Counted from the first letter of the stretch, positions 1-11,370 are shown. The stretch: DNA of 64,000 bases from Stenotrophomonas sp. ASS1 (GCF_004346925.1 NZ_CP031167.1:3120001-3184000); one strand, 5' to 3'. Notes: generated from the letters alone by a model not told the origin. Made by a program: numbers and translations.

Positions 1-937
1 TGAACAGGATGAAGTTCAGCGCGGTCTGCGACAGCTCGAACAGCGGCGACATGCGGGTGACCATGAAGATACCGGCGGTCACCATCGTCGCGGCGTGGAT
101 CAGTGCCGAGATCGGGGTCGGGCCTTCCATCGAGTCCGGCAGCCACACGTGCAGCGGGACCTGGGCCGACTTGCCCATGGCACCGATGAACAGGCAGATG
201 CAGATGACGGTGGCGATCGACCAGATCACCGGCTCGTTCAGCAGCTGCATGCCGAACATGGTGCCGTCCCAGATCTGCAGCTGGGCGCGCGGGTCAGCCA
301 GCATGCCGGCCTGCGAGAACACCTGCGAGTAGTCCAGGGTGCCGAACACCCACAGCACGCCGGCGATACCGAGCAGGAAGCCGAAGTCACCAACGCGATT
401 GACCAGGAACGCCTTCATGTTGGCGAAGATCGCAGTCGGGCGCTTGAACCAGAAGCCGATCAGCAGGTACGACACCAGGCCCACCGCTTCCCAGCCGAAG
501 AACAGCTGCAGGAAGTTGTTGCTCATCACCAGGGTGAGCATCGAGAAGGTGAACAGCGAGATGTAGCTGAAGAACCGCTGGTAGCCCGGATCGTCCTGCA
601 TGTAGCCGATCGTATAGATGTGGACCAGCAGCGACACGAAGGTCACCACCACCATCATCATCGCGGTCAGCTTGTCGACCATGAAACCGACGTGGGCCGA
701 GTACTGGCCGACTTCGAAGAACGTGTAGATGTTCTGGTTGAACGGCTGCGCGCCGCCCCACAGCAACTGGTAGAGCGTGTACATCGACAGGCCGCAGGCA
801 ACCGCGACGCCGAGGATGGTGATGGTCTGCGCGCCGAAGCGCTTGACCTGGCGACCGAACAGGCCGGCGATGATGCTGCCGAACAGCGGTGCAAGCACCA
901 CTGCGATCAACAGACTCTTGGAGAGAGTGATTTCCAT
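1..937 (-). CDS. nuoL: NADH-quinone oxidoreductase subunit L (partial, 3' end outside window)
   Basis: This is the N-terminal 312 residues of the large proton-pumping membrane subunit of complex I; the C-terminus lies beyond the left edge. The protein starts MEITLSKSLL and has successive hydrophobic helices. The antiporter-type signature is visible in FGWEAVGLVSYLLIGFW and in the stretch GKSAQVPLHVWLPDSMEGPT followed by SALIHAATMVTAGIF, which carry the conserved Glu, Lys and His residues of the NuoL/MrpA proton channel. The ATG lies 7 nt beyond the nuoK stop codon, so it is the last operon gene seen here; nuoM and nuoN would be expected further left. Identification is firm; only the length is unknown. 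Confidence 0.96.
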   Translation of the reverse strand, partial: MEITLSKSLLIAVVLAPLFGSIIAGLFGRQVKRFGAQTITILGVAVACGLSMYTLYQLLWGGAQPFNQNIYTFFEVGQYSAHVGFMVDKLTAMMMVVVTFVSLLVHIYTIGYMQDDPGYQRFFSYISLFTFSMLTLVMSNNFLQLFFGWEAVGLVSYLLIGFWFKRPTAIFANMKAFLVNRVGDFGFLLGIAGVLWVFGTLDYSQVFSQAGMLADPRAQLQIWDGTMFGMQLLNEPVIWSIATVICICLFIGAMGKSAQVPLHVWLPDSMEGPTPISALIHAATMVTAGIFMVTRMSPLFELSQTALNFILF

Positions 938-944
938 CTGTGGA

Positions 945-1250
945 TCAGCCCTTCAACGAATCGACTTCGCCGACATTGATCGTGCGGCGGGTACGGAACA
1001 GGGTCACCAGGATCGCCAGGCCGATGGCGGCTTCCGCGGCGGCGACGGTCAGGATGAAGAACACGAACAGCTGGCCGGACGGATCGCCCAGCTGACGCGA
1101 GAAGCCGACGAAGTTGATGTTCACCGACAGCAGCATCAGTTCGATCGACATCAGCAGGACGATGACGTTCTTCCGGTTGAGGAAGATGCCGGCCAGGCTG
1201 ATGGCGAACAGCACCGCGCCCAGCGCAAGGATGTGGCCAAGGGTAATCAC
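945..1250 (-). CDS. nuoK: NADH-quinone oxidoreductase subunit K
   Basis: Small integral membrane subunit of complex I (101 aa, the usual family length), homologous to MrpC. Three transmembrane helices can be read. The two conserved membrane glutamates are present in [10 protein letters not shown] (helix 2) and [12 protein letters not shown] (helix 3); in the family these take part in the proton path. The start codon overlaps the nuoJ stop by 4 nt (ATGA type), implying translational coupling. It belongs to the nuoA-L operon read leftwards. Confidence 0.97.
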   Translation of the reverse strand: MITLGHILALGAVLFAISLAGIFLNRKNVIVLLMSIELMLLSVNINFVGFSRQLGDPSGQLFVFFILTVAAAEAAIGLAILVTLFRTRRTINVGEVDSLKG

Positions 1251-1903
1251 GGCTGGGTCTCCTCGCCGGCGGCCGGCTTGCTGTTGCTGTGCACGACCGG
1301 CGCTTCGGCGCCCATCTTGACCATGCGCAGGCGCTGGCCGGCCTTGACCATGGTCTGCTCACCCGGGTTCTGGCTCTTCACGCCGGTACGGCGGCGCAGG
1401 GTCAGCATCACGGCGGCAACCACGGCCACGGTCAGGATGACGGCGGCGAACTCGAACGGCAGCAGGTACTCGGTGAACAGCGTACGCGCCAGCCAGGTGA
1501 CGTTGGAGCTGTCGGCAGCGACCGCGGCGGCGTTGTCGGCCGGGAACGGGTTGACCGCCCTGCCCTTCACGCCGATCAGGATCAGCATCTGCACCAGCAT
1601 CGCCACCGCAACAATGAGACCGACCGGCAGGTAGCGGACCCAGCCCTCACGCAGCTTGGTGGGGTCGATGTCGAGCATCATCACCACGAACAGGAACAGC
1701 ACCATCACCGCGCCGACGTAGACCAGCACCAGCGCCACGCCGAGGAACTCGGCGCCGACCAGCAGCCACACGCAGGCAATGGAGAAGAAGGTCAGCACCA
1801 GGCAGAGCACGGCGTGAACCGGGTTGCGCACGCTGATCACCGCACCGGCCGAAACCGTTGCCGCGATGGCGAACACCCAGAAAGCGATATTTACCCAATC
1901 CAT
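1247..1903 (-). CDS. nuoJ: NADH-quinone oxidoreductase subunit J
   Basis: Membrane subunit J of complex I (218 aa). The sequence shows five hydrophobic helices, with the conserved region around [16 protein letters not shown] corresponding to helix 3, which changes conformation during coupling of quinone reduction to proton pumping. The C-terminal tail of about 50 residues is charged and poorly conserved. It starts 9 nt after the nuoI stop and overlaps nuoK by 4 nt, in the standard nuo order. Confidence 0.96.
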   Translation of the reverse strand: MDWVNIAFWVFAIAATVSAGAVISVRNPVHAVLCLVLTFFSIACVWLLVGAEFLGVALVLVYVGAVMVLFLFVVMMLDIDPTKLREGWVRYLPVGLIVAVAMLVQMLILIGVKGRAVNPFPADNAAAVAADSSNVTWLARTLFTEYLLPFEFAAVILTVAVVAAVMLTLRRRTGVKSQNPGEQTMVKAGQRLRMVKMGAEAPVVHSNSKPAAGEETQP

Positions 1904-1912
1904 CTCTCGACC

Positions 1913-2401
1913 TCAGCGGTAAGCGGCATCGGCGGCGCGACGCTCGGCGATCTCGGACTCGAGACGGTCGCCCAGGGCCAGCAGCTGCGGCTTGGTAACG
2001 ATGTTTTCGCCACGATTCTCGAAGTGGTACTCGAGGATGTGGGTTTCGACGATCGAGTCCACCGGGCAGCTTTCTTCGCAGAAGCCGCAGAAGATGCACT
2101 TGAACAGATCGATGTCATAGCGCGTGGTACGGCGGGTGCCGTCTTCGCGCTTGGCCGAGTCGATGGTGATGGCCAATGCAGGGCACACCGCTTCGCACAG
2201 CTTGCAGGCGATGCAGCGCTCTTCACCGTTGGGGTAACGGCGCAGGGCGTGCAGGCCACGGAAGCGCGGCGACTGCGGGAACTTCTCCATCGGGTACATC
2301 ATCGTGTACTTGGGCTTGAAGCTGTACTTCAGCGTCAGCCAAAGGCCGCCCAGCAGTTCGAGCAGCAGCAGGCTCTTGAAGTAATGGGTAATCCTGTTCA
2401 T
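1913..2401 (-). CDS. nuoI: NADH-quinone oxidoreductase subunit I (two 4Fe-4S clusters)
   Basis: Peripheral-arm ferredoxin-like subunit carrying clusters N6a and N6b, which pass electrons from NuoG to NuoB. Both binding motifs are intact: [12 protein letters not shown] and [12 protein letters not shown]. The N-terminus ([19 protein letters not shown]) is the amphipathic segment that docks on NuoH. An in-frame GTG directly precedes the ATG at 2401 (GTG-ATG), so the protein is 162 or 163 aa; I chose ATG because family members begin MN. The nuoH stop codon lies at 2405-2407, leaving practically no spacer. Confidence 0.96.
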   Translation of the reverse strand: MNRITHYFKSLLLLELLGGLWLTLKYSFKPKYTMMYPMEKFPQSPRFRGLHALRRYPNGEERCIACKLCEAVCPALAITIDSAKREDGTRRTTRYDIDLFKCIFCGFCEESCPVDSIVETHILEYHFENRGENIVTKPQLLALGDRLESEIAERRAADAAYR

Positions 2402-2404
2402 CAC

Positions 2405-3499
2405 TTAGACGCCCTTTTGAATCACGCCGAAGAACACCATGACGGCGGTAACCGCGATCCACAGAATGGCCAGCGGGATGAAGACCTTCCAGCCCAGGCG
2501 CATGATCTGGTCATAGCGGAAGCGCGGGAAGCTGGCACGGAACCAGATGTAGGCACTGGCGAAGAAGAACACCTTGACGAACAGCCACGGTGCACCGCCC
2601 TTCCAGATCCAGTCGACCAGCGGCGAGACGTCGCCGAAGTTGACCCAGCCCTGGATGGGGCTCAGCCAGCCGCCGAGGAAGAAGATCGAGATCAGGAAGC
2701 TGATCAGGATCATGTTGGCGTATTCGGCCAGGAAGAACAGCGCGAACGCACCGCCCGAGTACTCGACCATGTGGCCAGCGACGATTTCCGATTCACCTTC
2801 CACCACGTCGAACGGCGCGCGGTTGGTTTCGGCAACGCCCGACACCCAGTAGATGACGAACAGCGGGAACAGCGGCAGCAGGAACCAGTCGAAGAAACCG
2901 GAATTGCCAGCCTGCGCCATCACGATGTTGCTCAGGTTCAGGCTGCCCGACGCGATCATCACGCCGACCAGGGCGAAGCCCATGGCGATTTCGTAGCTGA
3001 TCATCTGCGCCGAGGCGCGCATCGCACCCAGGAACGCATACTTCGAGTTGGATGCCCAACCGGCCAGGATGATGCCGTAGATGCCCAGCGAGGTCATCGC
3101 CAGCAGGTACAGCAGGCCGGCGTTGGCGTTGGACAGCACGATCTGCGAATCGAAGGGGACCACCGACCAGGCCGCGAAGGCCGGGGCCAGGGTGATCAGC
3201 GGGGCCAGCAGGTAGATCGCCTTGTTGGCGCTGCTCGGTTGGACCACTTCCTTGAACAGCAGCTTGAAGACGTCGGCGAAGGCCTGGAAGATGCCCATGC
3301 CCACGTACATCGGGCCGTGGCGGACGTGCATCCAGCCGATCAGCTTGCGTTCCCAGACCACGTAGAAGGCCACCGAGATGATCACCGGAACGGTGATCAC
3401 CAGGATCTTCAGGATGATCCAGATCAGCGCGCCGATGTCACCGAGGCCAAGCAGCCACTGGTGCAGCGGGTCGACCGCGTTCAACAGCAATTCGTTCAT
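2405..3499 (-). CDS. nuoH: NADH-quinone oxidoreductase subunit H
   Basis: Eight-helix membrane subunit (364 aa) that forms the quinone chamber together with NuoB and NuoD. The acidic cytoplasmic loop typical of the family is present ([16 protein letters not shown]), as is the early signature [19 protein letters not shown]. Upstream it overlaps nuoG by 4 nt; downstream it abuts nuoI. Length and residues are those of a functional subunit. Confidence 0.97.
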   Translation of the reverse strand: MNELLLNAVDPLHQWLLGLGDIGALIWIILKILVITVPVIISVAFYVVWERKLIGWMHVRHGPMYVGMGIFQAFADVFKLLFKEVVQPSSANKAIYLLAPLITLAPAFAAWSVVPFDSQIVLSNANAGLLYLLAMTSLGIYGIILAGWASNSKYAFLGAMRASAQMISYEIAMGFALVGVMIASGSLNLSNIVMAQAGNSGFFDWFLLPLFPLFVIYWVSGVAETNRAPFDVVEGESEIVAGHMVEYSGGAFALFFLAEYANMILISFLISIFFLGGWLSPIQGWVNFGDVSPLVDWIWKGGAPWLFVKVFFFASAYIWFRASFPRFRYDQIMRLGWKVFIPLAILWIAVTAVMVFFGVIQKGV

Positions 3500-5730
3500 G
3501 CAGCCACCACCGTTACGCGAGCGGCACCCAGCGGCGCGGTCGCGCCGTGGCCCGATTCAATCCAGACCGAACCCGCAGCGACGCGGGCGTCGATCACCAC
3601 CGGCAGGGTGGCCTTGCCGGCATCGGTGCCGACCTTGGCCATCTGCCCTTCCTGCAGCTGCAGGCGAGCGGCATCTTCAGCGTTCAGCACGATGCGCGGG
3701 GCGTTGTTGAGCGGATGCGACTGCAGCGCCGGGGCGCGACGGACCACCGCATCGGTGCGGTAGATCGCGGCGGTCGAAGCCACTTCCAGGCCTTCGCCGG
3801 CAACCACCGGCTGTGCCGAGGCGGCAACGGTGACCGACACCGGGGCCAGGCTGGCGCGCAGGCCGGCCAGGTCGGTGAAGTCGAAACCGGCTACCGCCAG
3901 CTCACCGCCCAGGGCGCGCAGCACGCGCCAGCCCTCACGGGCCTCGCCCGGCAGCTTGCCGCCGGCACGCGCCGACTGCTCGCGACCATCGAGGTTGGTC
4001 AGGGTGGCGTCGATTTCCGGCAGCGCACCGATCGGCAGGATCACGTCGGCAACGTCGCGGGTGGAGACGCAGGCGAACTGGCTGAAGGCCACCACCTTGG
4101 CGCCGACCAGCGCCTTGCGCGCGGCGGGGGCGTCGGCGAAGTCCAGACCCGGCTCCAGGCCGTACACCACGTAGGCCTGGCGCGGCTGCGCCAGCATTGC
4201 GGCGACGTCCTTGCCGGCCGGCAGCACGCCTGCGCGGGTCAGGCCAACGGCGTTGGCACCCTGCGGGATGCGGCACAGCTTGGCACCGGTCGCAGCGGCG
4301 AAGTCACGCGCGGCGGCGCGGATCGCGGCAGCCTGCGGATGGTTTTCGGCGATGCCACCGACGATCAGCACGGTGTTGTTGCCGCCCTGCACCGCCGAAC
4401 GCAGCTCGGCGTTGGCCAGCGCGTCGACGAACTTCGACGGCGCGACGATCTGCTTGCCGGCGATGCTGAAGGCGAAGTCGAAGTCCACCGGGTTGACGAC
4501 GTGGATCTTTGCGCCGTTGGTGGTCTGCGCCTTGCGCAGGCGGGCGTGCAGCAGCGGCAGTTCGTGGCGGATGTTGCTGCCCAGAACGACGATGCGGTCG
4601 GCGCCTTCGATCTCGGCGAGCGGCAGGCCGAACACTTCGGCGGTTGCGGCGTCGGAGAAATCGCGGTTGTTGATGCGGTGGTCGATGTTGCTCGAGCCCA
4701 GGCCCTTGGCCAGGCGGGCCAGCAGCGCGCCTTCCTCGTTCGAGGTGGACGGGTGCACCAGCACGCCCAGGTTGTCGCCCTGGTTGGCCTTGAGGATCTC
4801 GGCGGCCGCGGCCAGGCCTTCGGCCCAGCTCACTTCCTTCCACTCGCCATTGACCTTGCGCAGCGGCTTGACCGCACGGTCTTCGCTGTACAGGCCCTGG
4901 TGCGAGTAGCGGTCACGGTCGGACAGCCAGCACTCGTTCACCGCTTCGTTGTCGCGCGGCACGGTGCGCAGCACTTCGCCGCGACGCACGTGCAGGAACA
5001 GGTTCGAACCCATCGCGTCGTGGTAGCCCAGCGACTCGCGCGCGGTCAGTTCCCACGGGCGGGCGCGGAACTGGAACACCTTGTTGGTCAGTGCGCCGAC
5101 CGGGCAGACGTCGACGACATTGCCGGACAGCTCGGTGGTCAGCGGCTTGCCGTCGAAGGTACCGATCTGCAGGTTCTCACCGCGGTACATGCCACCCAGC
5201 TCGTAGGTACCGGCAACGTCGGCGGTGAAGCGGACGCAGCGGGTGCACTGGATGCAGCGGGTCATCTCGGTGGCGACCAGCGGGCCCATGTCCTCGTCCG
5301 GCACCACGCGCTTGCGCTCGTTGAAGCGGCTGACCGAACGGCCATAGCCCAGCGACACGTCCTGCAGCTCGCACTCGCCGCCCTGATCGCAGATCGGGCA
5401 GTCCAGCGGGTGGTTAATGAGCAGGAACTCCATCACCGAGCGCTGGAACTTCAGTGCCTTCTCGCTGCGGGTGGCGACCTTCATGCCATCCATCACCGGG
5501 GTGGCGCAGGCCGGCGCCGGCTTCGGCGACTTTTCCACGTCCACCAGGCACATGCGGCAGTTGGCGGCGATCGGCAGCTTCTCGTGGTAGCAGAAGCGCG
5601 GAATCGAAATGCCGGCCTTGTCGGCCGCCTGGATGATCATCGAACCCTTGGGCACGACCAGCGACTTGCCATCGATTTCGATGGTCACGTGATCCGGTGG
5701 CACGTTCGGGTTTACGGGTTGCGCGCTCAT
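3496..5730 (-). CDS. nuoG: NADH-quinone oxidoreductase subunit G
   Basis: Largest peripheral subunit (744 aa), a molybdopterin-oxidoreductase-fold protein that here only carries iron-sulfur clusters. The N-terminal 2Fe-2S ferredoxin domain shows [15 protein letters not shown] and a downstream Cys. The His/Cys-ligated cluster segment is [14 protein letters not shown], and the 4Fe-4S site is CIQCTRC followed by the distal CPVGALT. The C-terminal half (about residue 300 onwards) is the divergent molybdopterin-like domain. It overlaps nuoF and nuoH by 4 nt each, so the stoichiometry is probably set by coupled translation. Confidence 0.97.
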   Translation of the reverse strand: MSAQPVNPNVPPDHVTIEIDGKSLVVPKGSMIIQAADKAGISIPRFCYHEKLPIAANCRMCLVDVEKSPKPAPACATPVMDGMKVATRSEKALKFQRSVMEFLLINHPLDCPICDQGGECELQDVSLGYGRSVSRFNERKRVVPDEDMGPLVATEMTRCIQCTRCVRFTADVAGTYELGGMYRGENLQIGTFDGKPLTTELSGNVVDVCPVGALTNKVFQFRARPWELTARESLGYHDAMGSNLFLHVRRGEVLRTVPRDNEAVNECWLSDRDRYSHQGLYSEDRAVKPLRKVNGEWKEVSWAEGLAAAAEILKANQGDNLGVLVHPSTSNEEGALLARLAKGLGSSNIDHRINNRDFSDAATAEVFGLPLAEIEGADRIVVLGSNIRHELPLLHARLRKAQTTNGAKIHVVNPVDFDFAFSIAGKQIVAPSKFVDALANAELRSAVQGGNNTVLIVGGIAENHPQAAAIRAAARDFAAATGAKLCRIPQGANAVGLTRAGVLPAGKDVAAMLAQPRQAYVVYGLEPGLDFADAPAARKALVGAKVVAFSQFACVSTRDVADVILPIGALPEIDATLTNLDGREQSARAGGKLPGEAREGWRVLRALGGELAVAGFDFTDLAGLRASLAPVSVTVAASAQPVVAGEGLEVASTAAIYRTDAVVRRAPALQSHPLNNAPRIVLNAEDAARLQLQEGQMAKVGTDAGKATLPVVIDARVAAGSVWIESGHGATAPLGAARVTVVAA

Positions 5731-7067
5731 GCGGCGGCTGCCTCCACCTTCTTGCCGTCAACCATCGAATGACCGTTGACGATGTAGTACTCGAATTCGT
5801 CCCAGAACTGGCGCAGGAAGCCCTGGATGGGCCATGCAGCCGCTTCACCGAACGCACAGATGGTGTGGCCTTCGATCTGGCCGGCCACCGCCTTCAGCTG
5901 GTGCAGGTCTTCCATCGTGGCCTTGCCGGCGACGATGCGCTCCAGCACGCGGTGCATCCAGCCGGTGCCTTCACGGCACGGAGTGCACTGGCCGCACGAT
6001 TCCTTGTGGAAGAACTGGCTGATGCGGCAGGCGAACTTGACGCAGCAGACGCTGTCGTCGAGCACCACGATCGCACCCGAACCCAGGCCGGAGCCCAGCG
6101 CACGGATGGTGTCGTAGTCCATCGGCAGATCCTGCAGCTCGGCCGCGGTCAGTACCGGCATCGACACGCCGCCCGGGATCGCGCCCTTGAGGGTACGGCC
6201 CGGACGCAGGCCACCGGCCATTTCCAGCAGGTCGTGGAACTTGGTGCCCAGCGGCACTTCGAAGTTGCCGCCGTTCTGCACGCAGCCGGACACCGAGAAG
6301 CACTTCGGACCGCCGTTGGCGGTCAGGCTCAGGCCCTTGAACCACTCCGGACCGTTGCGGATGATCGCCGGCACCGAACCGTAGGTTTCGGTGTTGTTGA
6401 TCGTCGACGGCTTGCCGTACAGGCCGAAGTTGGCCGGGAACGGCGGCTTGTAGCGCGGCTGGCCCTTCTTGCCTTCCAGCGATTCCATCAGCGCGGTTTC
6501 TTCGCCGCAGATGTACGCACCGGCGCCCAGCGCACCGTAGATGTCGATGTCCACGCCCGAGCCCATCACGTTCTTGCCCAGCCAGCCATTTGCATAGGCG
6601 TCGGCCAGGGCCTGCTCGAAGTGCTCGAACGGCTCGTGGTGGAACTCACCGCGCAGGTAGTTGTAACCCACGGTCGAACCGGTGGCGTAGCAGGCGATCG
6701 CCATGCCTTCCACCACCGAATGCGGGTTGTAGCGCAGGATGTCGCGGTCCTTGCAGGTGCCCGGCTCGGATTCGTCCGAGTTGCAGAGGATGTACTTCTG
6801 CATGTTGCCCTTGGGCATGAAGGACCACTTCAGGCCGGTCGGGAAGCCTGCGCCACCGCGCCCGCGCAGGCCCGAGGCCTTGACCATCTCGATGACCTGC
6901 TCCGGCGGGATCTTCTCTTCGAGGATCTTGCGCAGGGCAGCGTAGCCACCGGTCTTCAGGTAGCTTTCGTACGACCACGGGGTGTCGTAATGCAGGGTGG
7001 TGTAGACCACCTGGTGCGGCAGCGGCGCGGGGCCGACCGGACCCTTGGATTCGTGGTGATGTGCCAT
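5727..7067 (-). CDS. nuoF: NADH-quinone oxidoreductase subunit F (NADH/FMN-binding)
   Basis: Catalytic entry subunit of complex I (446 aa) that oxidises NADH through FMN. The NADH-binding glycine-rich loop [10 protein letters not shown], the FMN segment [14 protein letters not shown] and the N3 cluster motif [10 protein letters not shown] are all intact. The gene overlaps nuoG by 4 nt and follows nuoE after a 4-nt gap. The N-terminal extension before the Rossmann-like domain (rich in His, Gly and Pro) is slightly variable in the family. ATG at 7067 is the natural start. Confidence 0.97.
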   Translation of the reverse strand: MAHHHESKGPVGPAPLPHQVVYTTLHYDTPWSYESYLKTGGYAALRKILEEKIPPEQVIEMVKASGLRGRGGAGFPTGLKWSFMPKGNMQKYILCNSDESEPGTCKDRDILRYNPHSVVEGMAIACYATGSTVGYNYLRGEFHHEPFEHFEQALADAYANGWLGKNVMGSGVDIDIYGALGAGAYICGEETALMESLEGKKGQPRYKPPFPANFGLYGKPSTINNTETYGSVPAIIRNGPEWFKGLSLTANGGPKCFSVSGCVQNGGNFEVPLGTKFHDLLEMAGGLRPGRTLKGAIPGGVSMPVLTAAELQDLPMDYDTIRALGSGLGSGAIVVLDDSVCCVKFACRISQFFHKESCGQCTPCREGTGWMHRVLERIVAGKATMEDLHQLKAVAGQIEGHTICAFGEAAAWPIQGFLRQFWDEFEYYIVNGHSMVDGKKVEAAAA

Positions 7068-7071
7068 GCCC

Positions 7072-7599
7072 TTACTCCAGCCCGTCCAGCAGCTCGTCGA
7101 CCTTTTCCAGGGTCAGACGCTCATGGTAGTGACCGTTGATGACCATCATCGGCGCGCCACCGCAGCCGGCCAGGCACTCTTCCTCGCGCTTGAGGTAGAC
7201 GCGGCCGTCCGGGGTCGATTCACCGTGCTTGATGCCCAGCTTCTTCTCGCAATGGCGGACGATGTCCTCGGCGCCATTGAGCCAGCAGCTGATGTTGGTG
7301 CAGATGGCCACGTTGTTGCGGCCCACCTTCTCGGTCTCGAACATCGAGTAGAAGCTGGCGACCTCGTAGGCCCACACCGGCGGCAGGTCGAGGTACTTGG
7401 CCACGCCGGCGATCAGTTCGTCGGTCAGCCAGCCCTCGTTCTGCTCCTGGGCCGCATGCAGGCCCTGCAGCACGGCAGAGCGCTTGCGGTCCGGCGGGAA
7501 CTTGGACAGCCAGTGATCGATGTGAGCGCGGGTCTTGTCGCTCAGCACCACCATCGGGTCGACGTCGCGCGCCGCCTCGAAATTACCTGTCGCCTTCAT
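7072..7599 (-). CDS. nuoE: NADH-quinone oxidoreductase subunit E
   Basis: Thioredoxin-like 2Fe-2S subunit (175 aa) holding cluster N1a next to NuoF. The four ligands appear as CTNISC and CLAGC, in the family spacing. Between its start and the nuoD stop lies a 97-nt spacer, the longest gap inside this operon; it contains GC-rich short inverted repeats but no convincing terminator. Confidence 0.96.
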   Translation of the reverse strand: MKATGNFEAARDVDPMVVLSDKTRAHIDHWLSKFPPDRKRSAVLQGLHAAQEQNEGWLTDELIAGVAKYLDLPPVWAYEVASFYSMFETEKVGRNNVAICTNISCWLNGAEDIVRHCEKKLGIKHGESTPDGRVYLKREEECLAGCGGAPMMVINGHYHERLTLEKVDELLDGLE

Positions 7600-7696
7600 C
7601 GGCCGACCTCAGCGAAATGCATAACGTGAAATTCCAGAAACTGCGGCGCCGGCTTGCGCCGGCTGCCTGCAGCGGGCGTTGGCGTGGCGGACGGCA

Positions 7697-9004
7697 TTAC
7701 CGGTCAACCTCGCCGAACACCAGGTCGTAGGTACCGATCATCGCCACCACGTCGGCCAGCATGTGGCCGCGCACGACCGAATCGATCGAGGACAGGTGGG
7801 CGAAGCCCGGCGCACGCAGGTGCACGCGGAACGGCTTGTTGGCGCCATCGGAGACCAGGTAGCAGCCGAATTCGCCCTTCGGGGCTTCCACCGCCGAGTA
7901 GGTCTCGCCGGCCGGCACGCAGTAGCCCTCGCTGAACAGCTTGAAGTGGTGGATCAGCGCTTCCATGTCGTCCTTCATGTCCTCGCGCCTGGGCGGAGCA
8001 ACCTTGAAGTTCTTCACCATCACCGGGCCGGGGTTGGCTTTCAGCCATGCCACGCACTGCTTGATGATGCGGTTGGACTCGCGCATTTCGGCAACGCGGA
8101 CCAGGTAGCGGTCGTAGCAGTCGCCTTCCTTGCCCAGGGGGATGTCGAAATCGACGGCATCGTACTTGGCGTACGGGCGCTTCTTGCGAAGGTCCCAGGC
8201 AATGCCCGAGCCACGCAGCATCACGCCGGTCATGCCCCACTGGTGGGCCAGTTCCGGAGTGACCACGCCGATGCCGACGGTACGCTGCTTCCAGATACGG
8301 TTGTCGGTCAGCAGGGTTTCGTATTCGTCGATGCGCTTGGGGAACTCGACGGTGAAGTTCTCCAGGAAGTCCAGCAGCGAGCCTTCGCGCGAAGCATTGA
8401 GCTGCTTCAGCGCCTTGCCCTTGTGCCAGCGCGATTCCTTGTACTTCGGCATGTGGTCCGGCAGGTCGCGGTAGACACCGCCCGGACGGTAGTACGCCGC
8501 GTGCATGCGCGCGCCGGAGACCGCTTCATAGCAGTCCATCAGCTCTTCGCGCTCGCGGAAGGCATACAGCATCACCGCCATCGCACCCAGGTCGAGCGCG
8601 TTGGAGCCCAGCCACATCAGGTGGTTGAGGATGCGGGTGATTTCGTCGTACATGGTGCGGATGTACTGCGCACGCTCCGGCGCTTCGATGCCCATCAGGG
8701 TCTCGATCGCGCGCACGTAGGCGTGCTCGTTGCACATCATCGACACGTAATCCAGGCGATCCATGTAGCCGATCGACTGGTTGAACGGCTTGGACTCGGC
8801 CAGCTTTTCGGTACCACGGTGCAGCAGACCCACGTGCGGGTCGGCGCGCATGATGGTCTCGCCGTCCATTTCCAGGATCAGGCGCAGCACACCGTGCGCG
8901 GCCGGATGCTGCGGGCCGAAGTTCATGGTGTAGTTGCGGATTTCCTGCCGGCTTTCGGCGGCGTTGCTGGCGAAGGCTTCGCCGGCCTGGTGTACGTGGC
9001 TCAC
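7697..9004 (-). CDS. nuoD: NADH-quinone oxidoreductase subunit D
   Basis: 49-kDa-type subunit (435 aa), related to the large subunit of NiFe hydrogenases, that lines the quinone-binding cavity. The diagnostic stretch [20 protein letters not shown] is present near the N-terminus, followed by [14 protein letters not shown]. The C-terminus ends GEVDR, as in the family. It starts 4 nt inside the end of nuoC. Confidence 0.97.
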   Translation of the reverse strand: MSHVHQAGEAFASNAAESRQEIRNYTMNFGPQHPAAHGVLRLILEMDGETIMRADPHVGLLHRGTEKLAESKPFNQSIGYMDRLDYVSMMCNEHAYVRAIETLMGIEAPERAQYIRTMYDEITRILNHLMWLGSNALDLGAMAVMLYAFREREELMDCYEAVSGARMHAAYYRPGGVYRDLPDHMPKYKESRWHKGKALKQLNASREGSLLDFLENFTVEFPKRIDEYETLLTDNRIWKQRTVGIGVVTPELAHQWGMTGVMLRGSGIAWDLRKKRPYAKYDAVDFDIPLGKEGDCYDRYLVRVAEMRESNRIIKQCVAWLKANPGPVMVKNFKVAPPRREDMKDDMEALIHHFKLFSEGYCVPAGETYSAVEAPKGEFGCYLVSDGANKPFRVHLRAPGFAHLSSIDSVVRGHMLADVVAMIGTYDLVFGEVDR

Positions 9005-9750
9005 TTCACTGCCTCCTGCGCGCGCTCACCTTCTGCGGTCTGCAGACGGGCGTCGTCGCGGATCACGCGCGGCACGCCGACACGCGGCTCCACCGAGGTG
9101 ACCGGTTCGTAGATCACGCGCTTCTTTTCTTCGTCGTAGCGGACTTCGACATTGCCGATCAGCGGGAAGTCCTTGCGGAACGGATGGCCGACGAAACCGT
9201 AGTCGGTCAGGATCCGGCGCAGGTCCGGGTGGCCTTCGAAGATCACGCCGTACAGGTCGAACGCTTCGCGCTCGAACCAGTTCAGGCCCGGCCAGATGCC
9301 GGTCAGCGAGGACACCACCGGCAGCGCTTCGTCAGGGGCGAAGCAGCGCAGGTGCATCATCAGGTTGTGCTGGTACGAACGCAGCTGGGCGACCACGGCG
9401 AAACGCTGGGTCGGCATGTGCTGCGGGCGGGCACCGTCGGCGCCGTTTTCCTCGGTGGGGAACTCGCCCCACGCGAAACGGCCTTGGGCCTTGCCTTCGA
9501 CGCCACGGCTGAAGCCCTGCGAGGACACGTCGGCGGTGTCCCATTCGTCGGAGCCATAACCGAGGTAGTCGACGCCGCAGAGATCCACGGCCTGCTCGAA
9601 ACCAAACTCGTCACGCAGCGCCAGGGCGGTGGCGTGCCACTCGGCGGCAGGCACTTCCAGCGTCACTTCGCCGCGGGGTTCGACCACGATGACCTTCGCA
9701 CCTGCGAAACGTGCGGAGAGTCGGTCGATGAAGGATGCTTGCTCTGCCAT
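9001..9750 (-). CDS. nuoC: NADH-quinone oxidoreductase subunit C
   Basis: 30-kDa-type subunit of the peripheral arm (249 aa). The family signature is seen around residues 165-205: [20 protein letters not shown] followed by [20 protein letters not shown]. It overlaps nuoD by 4 nt and follows nuoB after 33 nt. It carries no cofactor but scaffolds NuoD and NuoB. Confidence 0.96.
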   Translation of the reverse strand: MAEQASFIDRLSARFAGAKVIVVEPRGEVTLEVPAAEWHATALALRDEFGFEQAVDLCGVDYLGYGSDEWDTADVSSQGFSRGVEGKAQGRFAWGEFPTEENGADGARPQHMPTQRFAVVAQLRSYQHNLMMHLRCFAPDEALPVVSSLTGIWPGLNWFEREAFDLYGVIFEGHPDLRRILTDYGFVGHPFRKDFPLIGNVEVRYDEEKKRVIYEPVTSVEPRVGVPRVIRDDARLQTAEGERAQEAVK

Positions 9751-9783
9751 GGGGGCTTGGCGCGCTCTTGTCAGGTGAAGGGG

Positions 9784-10338
9784 TCAGCGGGCGATGGTCT
9801 GTGTACGCCAGATCTTCTTCTGCAGCTGCAGGATCCCGTACACCAGCGCCTCGGCGGTCGGCGGGCAGCCCGGGACGTAGACGTCCACCGGCACCACGCG
9901 ATCACAGCCGCGCACCACAGAATAGGAGTAGTGGTAATAGCCGCCACCATTGGCGCAGCTACCCATCGAGATGACCCACTTCGGGTCCGGCATCTGGTCG
10001 TAGACCTTGCGCAGCGCCGGGGCCATCTTGTTGACCAGGGTACCGGCCACGATCATCACGTCGGACTGACGCGGCGACGGGCGGAACACCACGCCGTAGC
10101 GGTCAAGGTCCAGGCGCGCGGCGCCGGCATGCATCATCTCGACCGCGCAGCAGGCCAGACCGAAGGTCATCGGCCACATCGAGCCGGTGCGCGCCCAGTT
10201 CAGCAGTGCATCGACGCTGGTGGTGACGAAGCCCTTTTCCAGCAGCGGGTTGTCGCCTTCCGGCCGCAGGATGTCATCAACCCGGCCTTCCGGCGTGGGG
10301 TTGTTCATGAGGCCATCGAGAGTCTGAATCACTCCCAT
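9784..10338 (-). CDS. nuoB: NADH-quinone oxidoreductase subunit B (cluster N2)
   Basis: PSST-type subunit (184 aa) with the terminal 4Fe-4S cluster N2 that reduces quinone. The ligand motifs are GLACCAVEM (tandem Cys), GSCANGGG and VPGCPPT. The start MGVIQTLDG at 10338 lies inside the last codons of nuoA, giving a 10-nt overlap. A longer reading in the same frame would run back through the whole of nuoA out of frame and is not credible. Confidence 0.97.
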   Translation of the reverse strand: MGVIQTLDGLMNNPTPEGRVDDILRPEGDNPLLEKGFVTTSVDALLNWARTGSMWPMTFGLACCAVEMMHAGAARLDLDRYGVVFRPSPRQSDVMIVAGTLVNKMAPALRKVYDQMPDPKWVISMGSCANGGGYYHYSYSVVRGCDRVVPVDVYVPGCPPTAEALVYGILQLQKKIWRTQTIAR

Positions 10339-10685
10339 TCCAGCGCTCCCTTCTTCCAGACGTAAATGAAACCGAGGAACAGCATGCCGACGAACAGGCC
10401 CATGGTGATGAGCGAACGGGCACCCAGCTCCATGAAGACCTGGGTCCACGGCACGATGAAGATGATTTCCAGGTCGAAGACGATGAACTGGATCGCGATC
10501 AGGTAGTAGCGCACGTCGAACTTCATGCGCGCGTCTTCGAAGGCCTCGAAGCCGCACTCGTACGGCGACAGCTTTTCCAGATCGGGGCGGCGGGGACCGA
10601 GGAATCGACCAACCAGCATCAGCGTAATGCCGATACCGGTGGCAACGATCAGAAACAGCAGAGACGGCAAATATTCGGCCAGCAC
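10329..10685 (-). CDS. nuoA: NADH-quinone oxidoreductase subunit A
   Basis: First gene of the complex I operon: a three-helix membrane subunit of 118 aa. The signature [20 protein letters not shown] contains the loop cysteine near the quinone site. The start is taken as GTG at 10685 (protein [10 protein letters not shown]), preceded by a purine-rich AGAGAGAA; upstream in-frame codons read into arginine-rich non-coding sequence toward the tRNA. The length matches xanthomonad NuoA. Confidence 0.94.
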   Translation of the reverse strand: MLAEYLPSLLFLIVATGIGITLMLVGRFLGPRRPDLEKLSPYECGFEAFEDARMKFDVRYYLIAIQFIVFDLEIIFIVPWTQVFMELGARSLITMGLFVGMLFLGFIYVWKKGALEWE

Positions 10686-10796
10686 AGCGATTCTCTCTTG
10701 CCTCTGCCGCCGCGCCTGCAGGCGCTTTGGCATGGGGGAGTGGACGGGAATCTGCCTGGCGCCTTGCGCGCCAGACGAACCCGCTTTACTTACAAA

Positions 10797-10881
10797 TGGT
10801 GCCCAAGAGGGGACTCGAACCCCTACGACTTGCGTCGCTACCACCTCAAGGTAGTGCGTCTACCAATTCCGCCACCTGGGC
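10797..10881 (-). tRNA. tRNA-Leu (anticodon GAG)
   Basis: An 85-nt tRNA with encoded CCA (complement of 10797-10799). The acceptor arm GCCCAGG pairs with CTTGGGC including one G-U pair. The anticodon loop reads CTTGAGG (complement of 10844-10850), giving anticodon GAG for the CUC/CUU leucine codons. It has the long variable arm of a class II tRNA and the T-loop GGTTCGAGTCC. It sits between secG and nuoA in the same orientation, an arrangement also common outside this genus, so it may be processed from the secG-nuo transcript. Confidence 0.97.
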
Positions 10882-10932
10882 AAACGATCACATCAGACTA
10901 TCTTCCCGATGCGCCGCGTATTGTAACCGGCT

Positions 10933-11370
10933 TCAGTCTTTCTGGGAGCCTTCCGAAGGCTTTTCTTCACCAGAAACCGAAGATTCCGCCTGAGCCGGCA
11001 CATTCGCGGCCGGAACCGGGGCGGCCGGGACCGCATCGGCCTTCGGAACGGCCGGCAGTTCGCCCGCCGGAGCCGCCGGAGCGACTGCCGCCGGTGCGGA
11101 CATCAGGCCCAGATCCTGGTCGGCCGCCGGGCGGCTGCCATGACCGGCATACCAGGCCATGAAGAGGCTGATGCCGAAGAACACGACAGCCAGCCACTTG
11201 GTCGACTTGGACAGGAAGTTCGAGGCGCCGCGCGCACCGAACACCGTACCCGAGGCACCGGCACCAAAGCCCGAACCCGCCGCCGCACCCGAGCCACGCT
11301 GCATCAGGATCAGCGCGATCATGGCCACAGCGACCAGCACGTAGACGACATTGAGGATCAACATCAGCAT
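10933..11370 (-). CDS. secG: Protein-export membrane protein SecG
   Basis: Third subunit of the SecYEG translocon (145 aa). Two transmembrane helices (about residues 3-22 and 55-75) flank a Gly/Ser-rich cytoplasmic loop with the family pattern GSGFGAGASGTVFG. The tail after residue 80 is an Ala/Pro-rich extension about 60 residues longer than the minimal SecG, of low complexity and ending SEGSQKD. The ATG at 11370 gives the typical start MLMLILNVVYVL; it follows tpiA after 31 nt and is probably co-transcribed with it. Confidence 0.94.
   Translation of the reverse strand: MLMLILNVVYVLVAVAMIALILMQRGSGAAAGSGFGAGASGTVFGARGASNFLSKSTKWLAVVFFGISLFMAWYAGHGSRPAADQDLGLMSAPAAVAPAAPAGELPAVPKADAVPAAPVPAANVPAQAESSVSGEEKPSEGSQKD

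Noticed and set aside
1289-3763. 824-codon plus-strand frame across nuoJ-nuoG, and another at 3547-5772
   Set aside because: Antisense to conserved complex I genes; His/Gln/Arg-rich shadow translation without a recognisable domain.
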